Shown piece by piece: positions 51,477-60,589 of a stretch of 64,000 nucleotides of DNA. Below the pieces are notes generated by a model. The model was not told the origin of the DNA and did no database searches. It worked only from the letters and a program-made list of their open reading frames with translations. Position 1 is the stretch's first letter. Every line of letters begins with the position of its first letter. A program made the translations under genes and the position numbers. This DNA is from Fibrella aestuarina BUZ 2 (GTDB taxonomy: Bacteria; Bacteroidota; Bacteroidia; Cytophagales; Spirosomataceae), in the NCBI RefSeq assembly GCF_000331105.1, contig NC_020054.1, forward strand, positions 2,574,813-2,638,812, read 5' to 3'.

Positions 51477-54400
51477 ATGCCTCATATCCTTCGCATTGAT
51501 ACCGACCCGAATGTTAGTCAGCAGAACCATAACGGCTGGACAGGGTCCCCGGCGGGCCTGACGGGCAACCGCATCGAACATATTCCTGATACGCTTTCTG
51601 GCGCGGGTGGCGGAGCGGCGGGTGCCGCTGCCAAAGCCGGTACGTCGATTCCGTCGCCGTTCGCGCGGCTGTATCTGTTCGATACGGCGTTCCGGATGGT
51701 GAAAAACAACTTGCAACCGGCCGAACTGAGCATGTACCACGTGCTGGTGTCGCACACGCTCGACCTGCTCGAACTGCTGTTTCAGGCGGGCAACTCCGAC
51801 GACCTGACCTACCGCCTCTGGAACCGGGGCGAACGGCTGGGCAAACTGGGTTCGGCGACAGGCGGGTCAATCTCGGGTGGTCGGCACCCACATCAGGTGC
51901 TGGCTAAAGCGCTGGAACTCGATTTCCGCAACGAATTGGCGGCGGTGCAGACTACCACGCTCATTTATTACAAAAATGCGCTGCTGGGCGGTACGTCGCC
52001 GCTCACGTTGGTGTTTACCTCGCCCAACTGGGAGCAGGAGCGGCAGAACAAGTTTATCGATCCGCCGAAGAGCAGCACGGGCCGCGTACTTTTCCAGAAC
52101 GAATACGTCCCCCTGCACCTGCGCGACGAAGGCTTTACGACGTACCTGCGCCGGTGGTATGAGCAGTACAACAACCAGATGCCGCAAGGTGGCTTCAAGG
52201 AATACCTCTACCGGGTCTTCTTCGACAGCGCCGTGTTGCCACCCGTAGCGGCGGGGCTGACGCTGGCCAACTTCGAACCCATTCAGGTACGTGGCGAGAG
52301 CACCAGCACGTTGCAGGTGCTGCCCGGCATGCCGCTCTACCGCGTGCGGGAAGACGACGTGCTGAACGACATCGAAGAAGGCTCCGACTTCGTGATGGTG
52401 CCGACGGTCGATTATTACACCCGCGAAACGATCAACGGGGCGGCAACGGACGTGCGCAAACCCCTCGCGCTGGCGTCGCGCATGGACGTGGCGGGGCGCT
52501 ACGTGAAAAACACGAACTGGAACAGCAACACCGTGATCATGCGGCAGCGCGATCTGGGGAGTGGTTTCCTGCTGTCGGAGCGGTTTCTGCCCGGCGTCGA
52601 CAATGTCAAATACCCGTTTGTCACGACCGACGATTTCCTGGAGGATTTTCTGGTTCGGATGCCCTACAAGCTCAACAGTGGCCGTTTCTTCACCGGTACG
52701 CCGGGCGACATGGAGTTTCTGCTGCCGGTGCGGAAAGAGTATTTCAACTTCTTCCGCATGGAAGATCTGGCCCGGCAACTGACGTTACGCACCGAAGACC
52801 GGGGCCTCGACCGCATCATCATTGCGTCGCTGGCGATCCCGATTCGGAACAACCGGACCGTCACGTTCCGCAAAGAATACAATCTCGGCAATCCCGATAC
52901 CATGCTCGAATTCCGGGCGGGTATTGCCTGTTTTCCGTTCTACCGCATCACGGTGCCCGACCCGGCCCTACAGGCGCTGAACGAGTACACCGTGATGCTG
53001 CTCGACGGCAGTAAAGACGAAGCCAATTTCCACGCAGCGCGGTCGGTGCGGTTCTTCCAGTTCGAGCAGGTGGTCAACAACCAGCCGCTCGTGGTAGCGG
53101 CGCCCGAACACCGCACGCCCAAGTCGGGGCCCACGCAGGCGGCCTCGTATTACTACAAAGTGCCGCAGGCGTTTGATCTGCTGGAGGTGCAGCTACAGCG
53201 CAACGGCATGCCCTACCGGGGCCTGCTGCTACCCAAATTCACGATCATCAGCGAGCGCGGCTACAAGCCGTTTACGTTTGCCATCGACTTCGGAACGTCG
53301 AACACCCACGTTGCCTACACGGACACCAATATGGGCAATAGCGACCCGAAAACACTGGCGATCAGTGATGACAAGGTGAACCTGGACGCCGACGAGTTGC
53401 AGATGGTGACGCTCAACAAGCCCTACGATGGCTACGAGGCGCAGACGCCCTACGCCCGGTACCGGCTCGGGGCGGGTTACGGGCAACTGGTTGAATTTGA
53501 GACGTTTATTCGGCGTGAATTTGTGCCCGCCATCATTGGTAGCCAATACGGTTCGCCGTTTACGTTCCCGCTGCGCACGACGGTGTATGAAAAAACGGGC
53601 TCGGCCGATGCGGGCGATAACCTGTTCAACAAGATCAACCTTGGCTTCAACATCGACCTCGAAACGGGTAGCACGGGCGTCAACCGCTACGTGACGAACC
53701 TGAAGTGGCTGTTCGAGAATCAGCCGGGCGATCCTATGAACCGGCCGCGGGTGCGGGCGTTTTTCGAAACGCTGCTGCTGCTGATGCGCAACAAGGTGCT
53801 GCTGAATCAGGGTAACCTCAACGACACCAAGATCACGTGGCTGGCCCCAACGAGTATGCAGGCCGACACGGAGGACAAGCTCGTGGAGGAATGGGAGAAG
53901 GCCTTTCGGCGGGTGTTTAAAACCACGCAGTATTTCCGCCCTAACCCGGTTCCAGAATCGCTCGCGCCGCATTTCTACCTCGTCACAAAGGGCGTCAAAT
54001 CCTTTGCCGATGCGGTAAACGTCGATATCGGGGGCGGCACGGCCGATATTATGCTGTTCATGAAGCAGCAGAACCGTTACCTGAATACCTCATTCCGCTT
54101 TGCCGGTTACGACATTTGGGGTGGTGGGCTTAATCAGCAGGGGCACCCGTCGCATCAGAAAGACAATGGCTTCATCCTCAACTACCTGCAATACCGCCGC
54201 ACGCTCAGTCAGGCCCCGGCCCCGGAAGATCAGATTCTCGACACCTTTCTGGCCAACAACGACCTGAGCGCCGAGGATATCGTGAGCCTGCTGTTCCGCA
54301 ACAACGATCACTACAAGTTCACGCAGTCGATCATCGACGGTCGCCCCGCGCTTCGGATCGTGCTGTTCCTGCACTACTCGGCCATTGTGTACCACCTCGT

Positions 54401-55169
54401 GCAACTGATCGAGGCCAACCAGATGAGCCTGCCGCGTTACCTGACCTTCACGGGCCGGGGCAGTCAGTACCTGAAAATGCTGGGCTCGTCGCGGCGATTG
54501 ATCGAGTTCACGAAGATGCTCTTCCGGGCGTATACGAACCTGCCCGTCCCGCCTGATTTTGAGGTGGTGATGAGCGAAAACCCGAAGGAAACGACCGCCA
54601 ACGGGGCGGTGCTGTTCGAAAACGCTAGCCCGCTGGAGAAGGACAAGTATAGCAGTCGCCAGACGGTCTGCTATTGGGGCAACGCGCCGCTTGAACAGAA
54701 AGCGCTGCCCCAACCGACAGATGCACCACCCACCCAACCGGGTTTCGGAGCCAATATCAATACGTGGGGTAATCCGGCAACGTACCCGGCCGGGGAACTG
54801 CAACCGACCACCCCGCCCGTGCAGGTAGTGAACGCGCCGTTCGAGTATCGCCGAACGAAGATTGGCGAGGTGAGCGGCAACCGCACCTTCCACGACTCGG
54901 TATTGCTCAACGTGAAGCGGTTCCTGGAACTGACCCTCACCGACCGCGACATCGCTTATTACCTGAGCGAGCATAAGATTCAGACGCCCGAGCAGTACCT
55001 GTCGTTCCTGATTGGGCCCGACGTAACCCGCAGCGGTGCCGTCTACGACAGCTACATGCTGGCCCGGCAAGGCATGGAGCAGGAGCCCAACCAGGCCGTT
55101 TCGGAGACGTATTTCTTCCTCCCGCTGAAACACGCGCTCTACGAATTATCAAAACACATCGCAAGCTGA
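51477..55169 (+). CDS. Large actin/Hsp70-fold ATPase (SrfB-like?)
   Basis: A 1230-residue cytoplasmic protein. Residues 1-590 are of unknown fold, with a conserved-looking IPSPFARLYLFDTAF near 58. The ATPase follows: phosphate-1 motif FAIDFGTSNTHVAY at about 600, phosphate-2 motif VDIGGGTADIMLF at about 850, and an adenosine-type motif LTFTGRGSQYL at about 985. The order and spacing fit the Hsp70/actin/MreB superfamily with long inserts. Very large proteins of this fold include virulence factor SrfB; a relationship is possible but not shown. C-terminal about 200 residues (Pro-rich part then helical) unknown. Likely works with the tubulin-like protein upstream. Confidence 0.85.
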   Translation: MPHILRIDTDPNVSQQNHNGWTGSPAGLTGNRIEHIPDTLSGAGGGAAGAAAKAGTSIPSPFARLYLFDTAFRMVKNNLQPAELSMYHVLVSHTLDLLELLFQAGNSDDLTYRLWNRGERLGKLGSATGGSISGGRHPHQVLAKALELDFRNELAAVQTTTLIYYKNALLGGTSPLTLVFTSPNWEQERQNKFIDPPKSSTGRVLFQNEYVPLHLRDEGFTTYLRRWYEQYNNQMPQGGFKEYLYRVFFDSAVLPPVAAGLTLANFEPIQVRGESTSTLQVLPGMPLYRVREDDVLNDIEEGSDFVMVPTVDYYTRETINGAATDVRKPLALASRMDVAGRYVKNTNWNSNTVIMRQRDLGSGFLLSERFLPGVDNVKYPFVTTDDFLEDFLVRMPYKLNSGRFFTGTPGDMEFLLPVRKEYFNFFRMEDLARQLTLRTEDRGLDRIIIASLAIPIRNNRTVTFRKEYNLGNPDTMLEFRAGIACFPFYRITVPDPALQALNEYTVMLLDGSKDEANFHAARSVRFFQFEQVVNNQPLVVAAPEHRTPKSGPTQAASYYYKVPQAFDLLEVQLQRNGMPYRGLLLPKFTIISERGYKPFTFAIDFGTSNTHVAYTDTNMGNSDPKTLAISDDKVNLDADELQMVTLNKPYDGYEAQTPYARYRLGAGYGQLVEFETFIRREFVPAIIGSQYGSPFTFPLRTTVYEKTGSADAGDNLFNKINLGFNIDLETGSTGVNRYVTNLKWLFENQPGDPMNRPRVRAFFETLLLLMRNKVLLNQGNLNDTKITWLAPTSMQADTEDKLVEEWEKAFRRVFKTTQYFRPNPVPESLAPHFYLVTKGVKSFADAVNVDIGGGTADIMLFMKQQNRYLNTSFRFAGYDIWGGGLNQQGHPSHQKDNGFILNYLQYRRTLSQAPAPEDQILDTFLANNDLSAEDIVSLLFRNNDHYKFTQSIIDGRPALRIVLFLHYSAIVYHLVQLIEANQMSLPRYLTFTGRGSQYLKMLGSSRRLIEFTKMLFRAYTNLPVPPDFEVVMSENPKETTANGAVLFENASPLEKDKYSSRQTVCYWGNAPLEQKALPQPTDAPPTQPGFGANINTWGNPATYPAGELQPTTPPVQVVNAPFEYRRTKIGEVSGNRTFHDSVLLNVKRFLELTLTDRDIAYYLSEHKIQTPEQYLSFLIGPDVTRSGAVYDSYMLARQGMEQEPNQAVSETYFFLPLKHALYELSKHIAS

Positions 55170-55176
55170 ACGGAGT

Positions 55177-55272
55177 AACGCAAAGAGCGCGAAGGTTGAC
55201 GCGAAGAACGCTAAGTTCATAGCAAATAATAACCTTTGCGTTCTTCGCGTCAACCTTTGCGCTCTTTGCGTT
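55177..55272. repeat. Long intergenic inverted repeat (about 41-bp arms)
   Basis: Arms 55177-55217 and 55231-55272 pair at about 38 of 41 positions, with a 13-base loop, built from GCAAAGAGCGC-type units. Between co-directional genes of the cluster. Confidence 0.92.
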
Positions 55273-55289
55273 TAAATCCTCCCTCAACC

Positions 55290-56774
55290 ATGAAGACACT
55301 CCAGACATTTATCTTGCTGACCCTGGCGACGACCGCGCTGGCGCAGGAACCACAGACGGGCATCGAAAAAGGCACGTTTGGTATGGCGAAAGCCACGCTG
55401 GAATTTCTGGCGACTGATACGAAAACCTTCCCGAAAGCGCAGGAAACAACCTGCAAAGACTGCGTCGAGTACGGTGACTTGTCGGCGTTTATTCAGAAGA
55501 ACAGCCTCAAAAAAGCGGATGGCCTGCTCAACGATATTCAGAAGCACAGCCTCAAACTGAACGACGGCTTTGCGGCTGATGAGTTCAGCAGCGAAGGGGC
55601 CGTGCTGGATAGCCTACGGCAGTACATTCTTAATCGCGTAACCAGCGGCGCCGAACGCGCGCATCGCAAGCAACTGGCGTCATACGCGGCTTACCAGACC
55701 AAAATGACGGCGCTAGCTGGTGGAACCAATCCCGAAACTGCGCTGGATGAGCAAACAGCTGCTCTGCAGGAAGGCTCTGCCCCGGCCGACGACACGGATG
55801 CCGCCTCGGCAGGTACGGGCAGCTTTAGCTGGGGTACCTGGGCGTTCTGGCTATCGGTGCTAAACCTGCTTGGTCTGGGTTATCTGTTGGTTACCCGTCA
55901 GCAAGGCGGTGGCGGCAAAGTGGCAATGCAAAGCGACCGGGACGATGCCCGTATCGCTGGCTTGCAGGATGAAAACAACCGGCTGAGCAGCACCGTGGCC
56001 GAACTGGCCAACCGGCTCACGATGGCCGAAAAGAAACTGATGGCTATGCAGGGAGCGCAGGCACCGCCGAACCGCCCTCCCGCCGACCGGCCCAACGTAC
56101 CGCAGGGCAACCCCACGCAGGCAGCCCCCAACCCCATGCCTGCCAACCAGCCACGGCCCGCGCAGGGGCAAGGCTACGGTAACCAGCCCAATCCGTCGGC
56201 CATGCCCATGTCGGGCAGTAGCCAGATGAGTGCCCCCAACCAGCCAGCCACCCCCACACCGCCCCCCTCCAACGTGCGGCCTACGCCAACCATCCCGCCG
56301 CTGCCCGGGAACGTAGCGGGTGACCGCCCAGCCAGCGAGCGTCCAGCCGTAGAACGACCTGTTTCGTCGGGCATGCCAGCGCCCGAAATGCCCAGTTCGC
56401 AACCGGCTCCGCAGCCCGTGCCCGCGCCGCCAGCCATGCCTGCCGCACCGCCCGCGCCCAAGCGTCTGTACGCCCGCACGGCCGACCTCGGCAACGGTTT
56501 CAGCCTGGCGGGGCTCCTCGACCAACCCGAACGTGGCATCGTCTACGAAATCGAACTGACGAGCCCGTCGACGGCCTTATTCCGCGTGAGTCAGTCGCCC
56601 GAAGCCCAACAACTGGCCATGAGCGACCCGTATTCGTACCTAAGTGACGCCTGCCTGTATGAGAATCAGCCCGGTGGCCCCAACAGCCGCATCCAGACCG
56701 TAGCACCCGGCCAACTGGTGTTACAGGCCGACAAGTGGCAGATTACCGACAAAGCCCGGATCGGTTTTGTATAA
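55290..56774 (+). CDS. Exported TM, coiled-coil, proline-rich protein
   Basis: A 494-residue protein. Signal peptide about residues 1-18 (ending ALAQ). Periplasmic helical part to about 175 with a Cys pair TTCKDC. TM helix about 178-200 (WGTWAFWLSVLNLLGLGYLL). Cytoplasmic coiled coil about 220-255 (LQDENNRLSSTVAELANRL). Pro/Ala/Gln-rich linker about 258-390. C-terminal globular domain about 393-494 (KRLYARTADLGNGFSLAGLL, later PYSYLSDACLYEN and LQADKWQITDKARIGF). I have seen similar C-terminal domains in uncharacterised Bacteroidota proteins (memory only). Last gene of the cluster; a likely membrane anchor or linker for the cytoplasmic NTPases. Confidence 0.8.
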   Translation: MKTLQTFILLTLATTALAQEPQTGIEKGTFGMAKATLEFLATDTKTFPKAQETTCKDCVEYGDLSAFIQKNSLKKADGLLNDIQKHSLKLNDGFAADEFSSEGAVLDSLRQYILNRVTSGAERAHRKQLASYAAYQTKMTALAGGTNPETALDEQTAALQEGSAPADDTDAASAGTGSFSWGTWAFWLSVLNLLGLGYLLVTRQQGGGGKVAMQSDRDDARIAGLQDENNRLSSTVAELANRLTMAEKKLMAMQGAQAPPNRPPADRPNVPQGNPTQAAPNPMPANQPRPAQGQGYGNQPNPSAMPMSGSSQMSAPNQPATPTPPPSNVRPTPTIPPLPGNVAGDRPASERPAVERPVSSGMPAPEMPSSQPAPQPVPAPPAMPAAPPAPKRLYARTADLGNGFSLAGLLDQPERGIVYEIELTSPSTALFRVSQSPEAQQLAMSDPYSYLSDACLYENQPGGPNSRIQTVAPGQLVLQADKWQITDKARIGFV

Positions 56775-56875
56775 TCAGTAGGCGGTCAAAACCCACCGCG
56801 CTGTCAGTTTAACATTGGCGTAACAGCCGTTTGGGGGAAGCGTGCCAACTTGCAGGCCAATCCAATCGCCTTACC

Positions 56876-58225
56876 TTGTCTGCTCCGTTTACCCGCGCCG
56901 ATTTCGGACCCGATTTTGCCTGGGGAACTGCCTCCGCCGCGTTCCAGATCGAAGGCGCTGTTGCTGCCGATGGTCGTGGTCCGTCGGTTTGGGACGTGTT
57001 TCAGCAGAAAAAAGGGGCCATCAAAACGGGTGAAACTGCCGAAACAGCCTGCGATTTCTACAGCCGCTACACCGACGATATTGGCCTGCACACGAGCATG
57101 GGGTTCAACGCCTTTCGCTTCTCCATTGCCTGGTCGCGGGTGTTGCCCGACGGTACGGGGCGGGTGAACGAGGCAGGGCTGGCCTTTTACGACCGGGTGA
57201 TCGACGAATGCCTGCGTCAGGGACAAACGCCGTGGATTTGCCTCTACCACTGGGATTTACCGCAGGCACTCGAAGACCGGGGCGGCTGGGCCAATCGGCA
57301 GGTGCTCGACTGGTTTACCGAATACGTCACGCTGATTGTCAAAGCGTTTGGGCATAAAGTAAAACACTGGCTGGTGCTCAACGAACCCTCGGCGTTTACG
57401 CTGCTGGGTTATCTGGTGGGGATGCATGCACCCGGTCGGCGCAGTATCGGCAGCGTTACGGCGGTTATTCACCACGCCACGCTGGCGCAGGCCGAAGGGG
57501 GCCGACTCATCCGTGACAACGTACCTGGCGCCGTGGTGGGTACCACGTTTTCCTGTTCACCCGTCGAGCCGTTTTCTGCGGGCAAACGCGATCAGCAGGC
57601 GGCGCAACGGGCCGATGCCCTGCTCAACCGGCTGTTTATCGAGCCATCGCTGGGGATGGGGTATCCGACCCGCGAACTGTCGTTTCTGAGCGCCATCCAG
57701 AAGCGCATCGCCCAACCTGGCGACTGGGAAAGGCTCGCCTTCGACTTCGACCTGATTGGCCTGCAACATTACTTCCGCGTGGTAGTCGAGCATTCGCTGC
57801 TGGTGCCCTACCTGTGGGGGCGCGAGGTGTCACCTAATCGGCGCGGCGTGGAGCACATCACCGAGATGGGCTGGGAAGTGCACCCTCAGAGTATGCTGAC
57901 GATTCTGCGGCAGTTCAATCAGTACGACGGCATCCGGCAGGTTATGGTGGCTGAGAGCGGAGCCGCGTTTTTCGATCAGGTCGAGTTTGGGCGGGTGGTC
58001 GATATCCAGCGCGTCGGTTACCATCAGCAGTGCCTGAAACAGGTCTTGCAGGCCAAAACCGAAGGCATCAACGTCACGGGCTACTTCGTCTGGACACTGC
58101 TCGACAATTTTGAATGGGCCGAAGGTTACCGCCCCCGTTTCGGCCTCGTGCACGTCGACCACCGTACGCAACAGCGCATCATCAAGCAATCGGGTCTGTG
58201 GTTCCGGGCGTTGCTGGCGGAGTAA
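56876..58225 (+). CDS. GH1 beta-glucosidase
   Basis: A 449-residue cytoplasmic glycoside hydrolase family 1 enzyme, retaining beta-glucosidase or related activity. Opening FGPDFAWGTASAAFQIEGA, then FRFSIAWSRVLPDGTGRVN, YHWDLPQALEDRGGW, acid/base Glu in LVLNEPS, nucleophile Glu in VMVAESGAAF and WTLLDNFEWAEGY. In the nucleophile motif the usual ENG reads ESG, and the usual NEPW reads NEPS. No ATG is available near the N-terminus; TTG 56876 gives a normal length, TTG 56831 is an alternative. It faces the GH13 gene, suggesting shared glucan metabolism. Confidence 0.9.
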   Translation: MSAPFTRADFGPDFAWGTASAAFQIEGAVAADGRGPSVWDVFQQKKGAIKTGETAETACDFYSRYTDDIGLHTSMGFNAFRFSIAWSRVLPDGTGRVNEAGLAFYDRVIDECLRQGQTPWICLYHWDLPQALEDRGGWANRQVLDWFTEYVTLIVKAFGHKVKHWLVLNEPSAFTLLGYLVGMHAPGRRSIGSVTAVIHHATLAQAEGGRLIRDNVPGAVVGTTFSCSPVEPFSAGKRDQQAAQRADALLNRLFIEPSLGMGYPTRELSFLSAIQKRIAQPGDWERLAFDFDLIGLQHYFRVVVEHSLLVPYLWGREVSPNRRGVEHITEMGWEVHPQSMLTILRQFNQYDGIRQVMVAESGAAFFDQVEFGRVVDIQRVGYHQQCLKQVLQAKTEGINVTGYFVWTLLDNFEWAEGYRPRFGLVHVDHRTQQRIIKQSGLWFRALLAE

Positions 58226-58255
58226 GGTGAGACGCTTGTATGAGTCTGCTCGGCA

Positions 58256-58273
58256 GCCGGGCTGGAGCCCGGC
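58256..58273. terminator. Short hairpin between convergent GH1 and GH13 genes
   Basis: GCCGGGC TGGA GCCCGGC, 7-bp GC-only stem, in the 53-base gap. No U-run, so terminator function is only likely. Confidence 0.5.
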
Positions 58274-58278
58274 ATCAC

Positions 58279-60111
58279 TTAGCCTATTGTTAGAACCAGT
58301 GCACCCAGCGCCGGGACGGTTACCGTTACGCTGTCGGTCCCTTTGACCTGGCTTTTTGCCCGAAAAATGTCCCGGTAAATGCGCGGTTTGTTGCCTATCT
58401 GCTTCATCGCCTGCCAGGCTTCGGCTGGAATCGTAATCGTGGTTTTGACAGCCTGTTTTCGGTCGAAATTACAGACGATCAGCAGGCGTTGCTTGGCCGT
58501 GTAGCGCAGGTAGCTGAACAGCGTATTCGTAGGGCCATACTGCCGTAGGTCGAGGAACGTACCCAGCCGGATGGCTTCGCTGCCGTTGACGAGCTGATTC
58601 AGTTGCTGGTAGAACTGCCGCAGGCTGCGCTGGCTCGCCGTTAGCTTACCGCCGTCGAAGGTGCCACCGTTGGCCCAGGCCTGGTATTCGGGAATGCCCC
58701 AATAGTCGAAAATCGTCGTGCGGCCATCGTCGCCCTGGAAGCCCTCGGCCTGCGTCGGGTTCACGCCCACTTCCTGCCCAAAATAGAGCATGGCCGGGCC
58801 GGTCTGGGCCGTAGCGGAAAGCGTCATGGCAGGCACCGCCGCCCACGGGTCACCCGCAAAAAAACGCGAGGCGATGCGCTGCTCGTCGTGGTTTTCCAGG
58901 AAGCGCAGCATGTGCCGCCCCAGTTGGCCCGACTCCCCGTCGAGGCATTGGCTGATTTCGGTGGTGCTGCCCTTGCCCTCCATCAGCTTGCGCACGGTAT
59001 CATACAACCCTACCTTGTCGTAGAGGTAATCGAAATGACCCGTCTCAATGTAATTGCGGTACTGAGCCGGGTTGTAGATCTCCGCAATAAAGACAATCGG
59101 CGGGGTGCCGGGTGGCGTTGGCCGCGCCGCTTTCACCTGCGGAATCACCCAGCCCCAAAACTCGACCGGCACCATCTCGGCCATGTCGCAGCGGAACCCG
59201 TCGACGCCCTTACCCGCCCAGAACAACAGGATGTCGCGCATTTTGGTCCAGGTATCGGGCCGGTCGGCATCAGTCGAGCCGAAGTAGGTTTTGCGCTCCT
59301 GCTGGATATCGACGCCGTAGTTGAGTTTGATCGTCTCGTACCAGTCGCCCACGTCAGGCTGCGCCTTGAACACGTCGTTACCCGTGGCTTTGGCGGGGTC
59401 TTCTTCGTAAGGTGTGGTCAGCAGATTGGGCGGCAGCGGCCCACCCGACGGCACCACAAAGGGCTGGTCGGGTAGGTAGTAGAAGTTGTTGTTCCGGTCG
59501 AACGCCTTCGTCGGGTCATCGGTTTCGCCGAGGTCACGTACCCCCTCGGGCCGGGCGTCCGATGCATATTGCCGGGCTACGTGATTGGGTACGAAGTCGA
59601 TGATCACCTTCAGCCCGTTGGCGTGCGATCGCTTGACGAGCGCCTCAAACTCGGCCATCCGGTTGCGCACATCGACGGCCAGATCAGGGTCGACGTCGTA
59701 GTAATCCTTGATCGCGTAGGGCGACCCGGCCCGGCCTTTCACCACCAGCGGATTATCGGTCGGGATGCCCAGCGACGAGTAGCCCGTCATGGTCGCGTGT
59801 TCGATCACGCCTGTGTACCAGACGTGCGAGATGCCCAGCTTGTTGATTTCCTGAAGCGCCTTGTCAGTAATGTCGTTGAATTTCCCGACGCCATTCTCCG
59901 CCAGGTTACCCCACGGCTGATTGGTCGTTTTCTTGTTGCCAAAGAGGCGCGTAAAAATCTGATAAACAAGTAGTTTGTCGCCAGGTACGTTGGGGGCAGT
60001 CCACTCGCTCAGGCGCTGAGCGGCGGTGGCGAGCGGGTTGGCCAGCAGGCTGGTCGCCGCCATACCGGCCGTAAAAGCACGGCGTGATAAGGTGGGGGTG
60101 GTAGTGGGCAC
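58279..60111 (-). CDS. Tat-exported GH13 alpha-amylase-family enzyme
   Basis: A 610-residue periplasmic or secreted alpha-amylase-family hydrolase. The N-terminus carries a twin-arginine signal (LSRRAFTAGMAATSLL). The four GH13 regions are intact: I DFVPNHVA, II GFRCDMAEM with the nucleophile Asp, III FIAEIYNP with the acid/base Glu, IV LENHDEQR with the third Asp. The C-terminal about 100 residues form the usual beta-sandwich. The start is GTG 60111, giving the signal peptide. ridA-like gene ends 12 bases upstream of it on the same strand, so the two are probably co-transcribed. Substrate likely alpha-1,4-glucan. Confidence 0.93.
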   Translation of the reverse strand: MPTTTPTLSRRAFTAGMAATSLLANPLATAAQRLSEWTAPNVPGDKLLVYQIFTRLFGNKKTTNQPWGNLAENGVGKFNDITDKALQEINKLGISHVWYTGVIEHATMTGYSSLGIPTDNPLVVKGRAGSPYAIKDYYDVDPDLAVDVRNRMAEFEALVKRSHANGLKVIIDFVPNHVARQYASDARPEGVRDLGETDDPTKAFDRNNNFYYLPDQPFVVPSGGPLPPNLLTTPYEEDPAKATGNDVFKAQPDVGDWYETIKLNYGVDIQQERKTYFGSTDADRPDTWTKMRDILLFWAGKGVDGFRCDMAEMVPVEFWGWVIPQVKAARPTPPGTPPIVFIAEIYNPAQYRNYIETGHFDYLYDKVGLYDTVRKLMEGKGSTTEISQCLDGESGQLGRHMLRFLENHDEQRIASRFFAGDPWAAVPAMTLSATAQTGPAMLYFGQEVGVNPTQAEGFQGDDGRTTIFDYWGIPEYQAWANGGTFDGGKLTASQRSLRQFYQQLNQLVNGSEAIRLGTFLDLRQYGPTNTLFSYLRYTAKQRLLIVCNFDRKQAVKTTITIPAEAWQAMKQIGNKPRIYRDIFRAKSQVKGTDSVTVTVPALGALVLTIG

Positions 60112-60123
60112 GGGGTGAATGGT

Positions 60124-60579
60124 TTACTGGACAACAGCAATCGCGTCAACCTCCAGCAGGTAATCGTCCTGAACCAGTCGAGTGACCTGCACGGTCGTGC
60201 TGGCGGGTTTGTTGGGAAGGTCTTTCAGGAAATCGAGGCGGATCGCCCGGTACGTGGTCAGGTCGTTCATGTTGACCATGTACGTGTCGATCTTCACGAT
60301 GTTGGCAATGGTGCCTCCCGCCGCTTCGACCGCCAGTTTGATGTTGTTGAGCACCTGCCTAGCCTGCGCGGCAAAATCGCCTTTGCCAACCAGCTTACCG
60401 TCCTTGTCAACCGCGATCATGCCTGATACGTAGATAGTGCGCCCGCCCGTCGTTACGACCGCCTGCGAATAATTGGGGCTTTTCGACAGCGTAGCCGGGT
60501 TGATGTGCTCAATCGTTTGCGCCAGACTCGGCAAGCTAAACAGACAGGCAATCAGGACGCAGAAAAATCCTTTTTTCAT
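60124..60579 (-). CDS. Exported RidA/YjgF-family protein lacking the catalytic Arg
   Basis: A 151-residue Rid-family protein with a signal peptide (KKGFFCVLIACLFSLPSLAQ, about residues 2-21), so periplasmic, unlike cytosolic RidA. The family core is clear: SPNYSQAVVTTGGRTIYVSG, GDFAAQARQVLNNIKLAVEAAG (in two pieces), VKIDTYMVNMNDLTTYRAIR and LLEVDAIAVV with the conserved Glu. RidA enamine/imine deaminases need the Arg of PAR[ST]; here it reads PAST, so the Arg is Ser. Imine deamination is therefore unlikely and the ligand is unknown. ATG 60579 start. Between dnaB and the GH13 gene. Confidence 0.85.
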   Translation of the reverse strand: MKKGFFCVLIACLFSLPSLAQTIEHINPATLSKSPNYSQAVVTTGGRTIYVSGMIAVDKDGKLVGKGDFAAQARQVLNNIKLAVEAAGGTIANIVKIDTYMVNMNDLTTYRAIRLDFLKDLPNKPASTTVQVTRLVQDDYLLEVDAIAVVQ

Positions 60580-60589
60580 AAAGAAGTGG

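Noticed and set aside
54090..55133. 347-codon open frame on the minus strand
   Set aside because: Antisense of the actin-like gene inside a well-supported frame.
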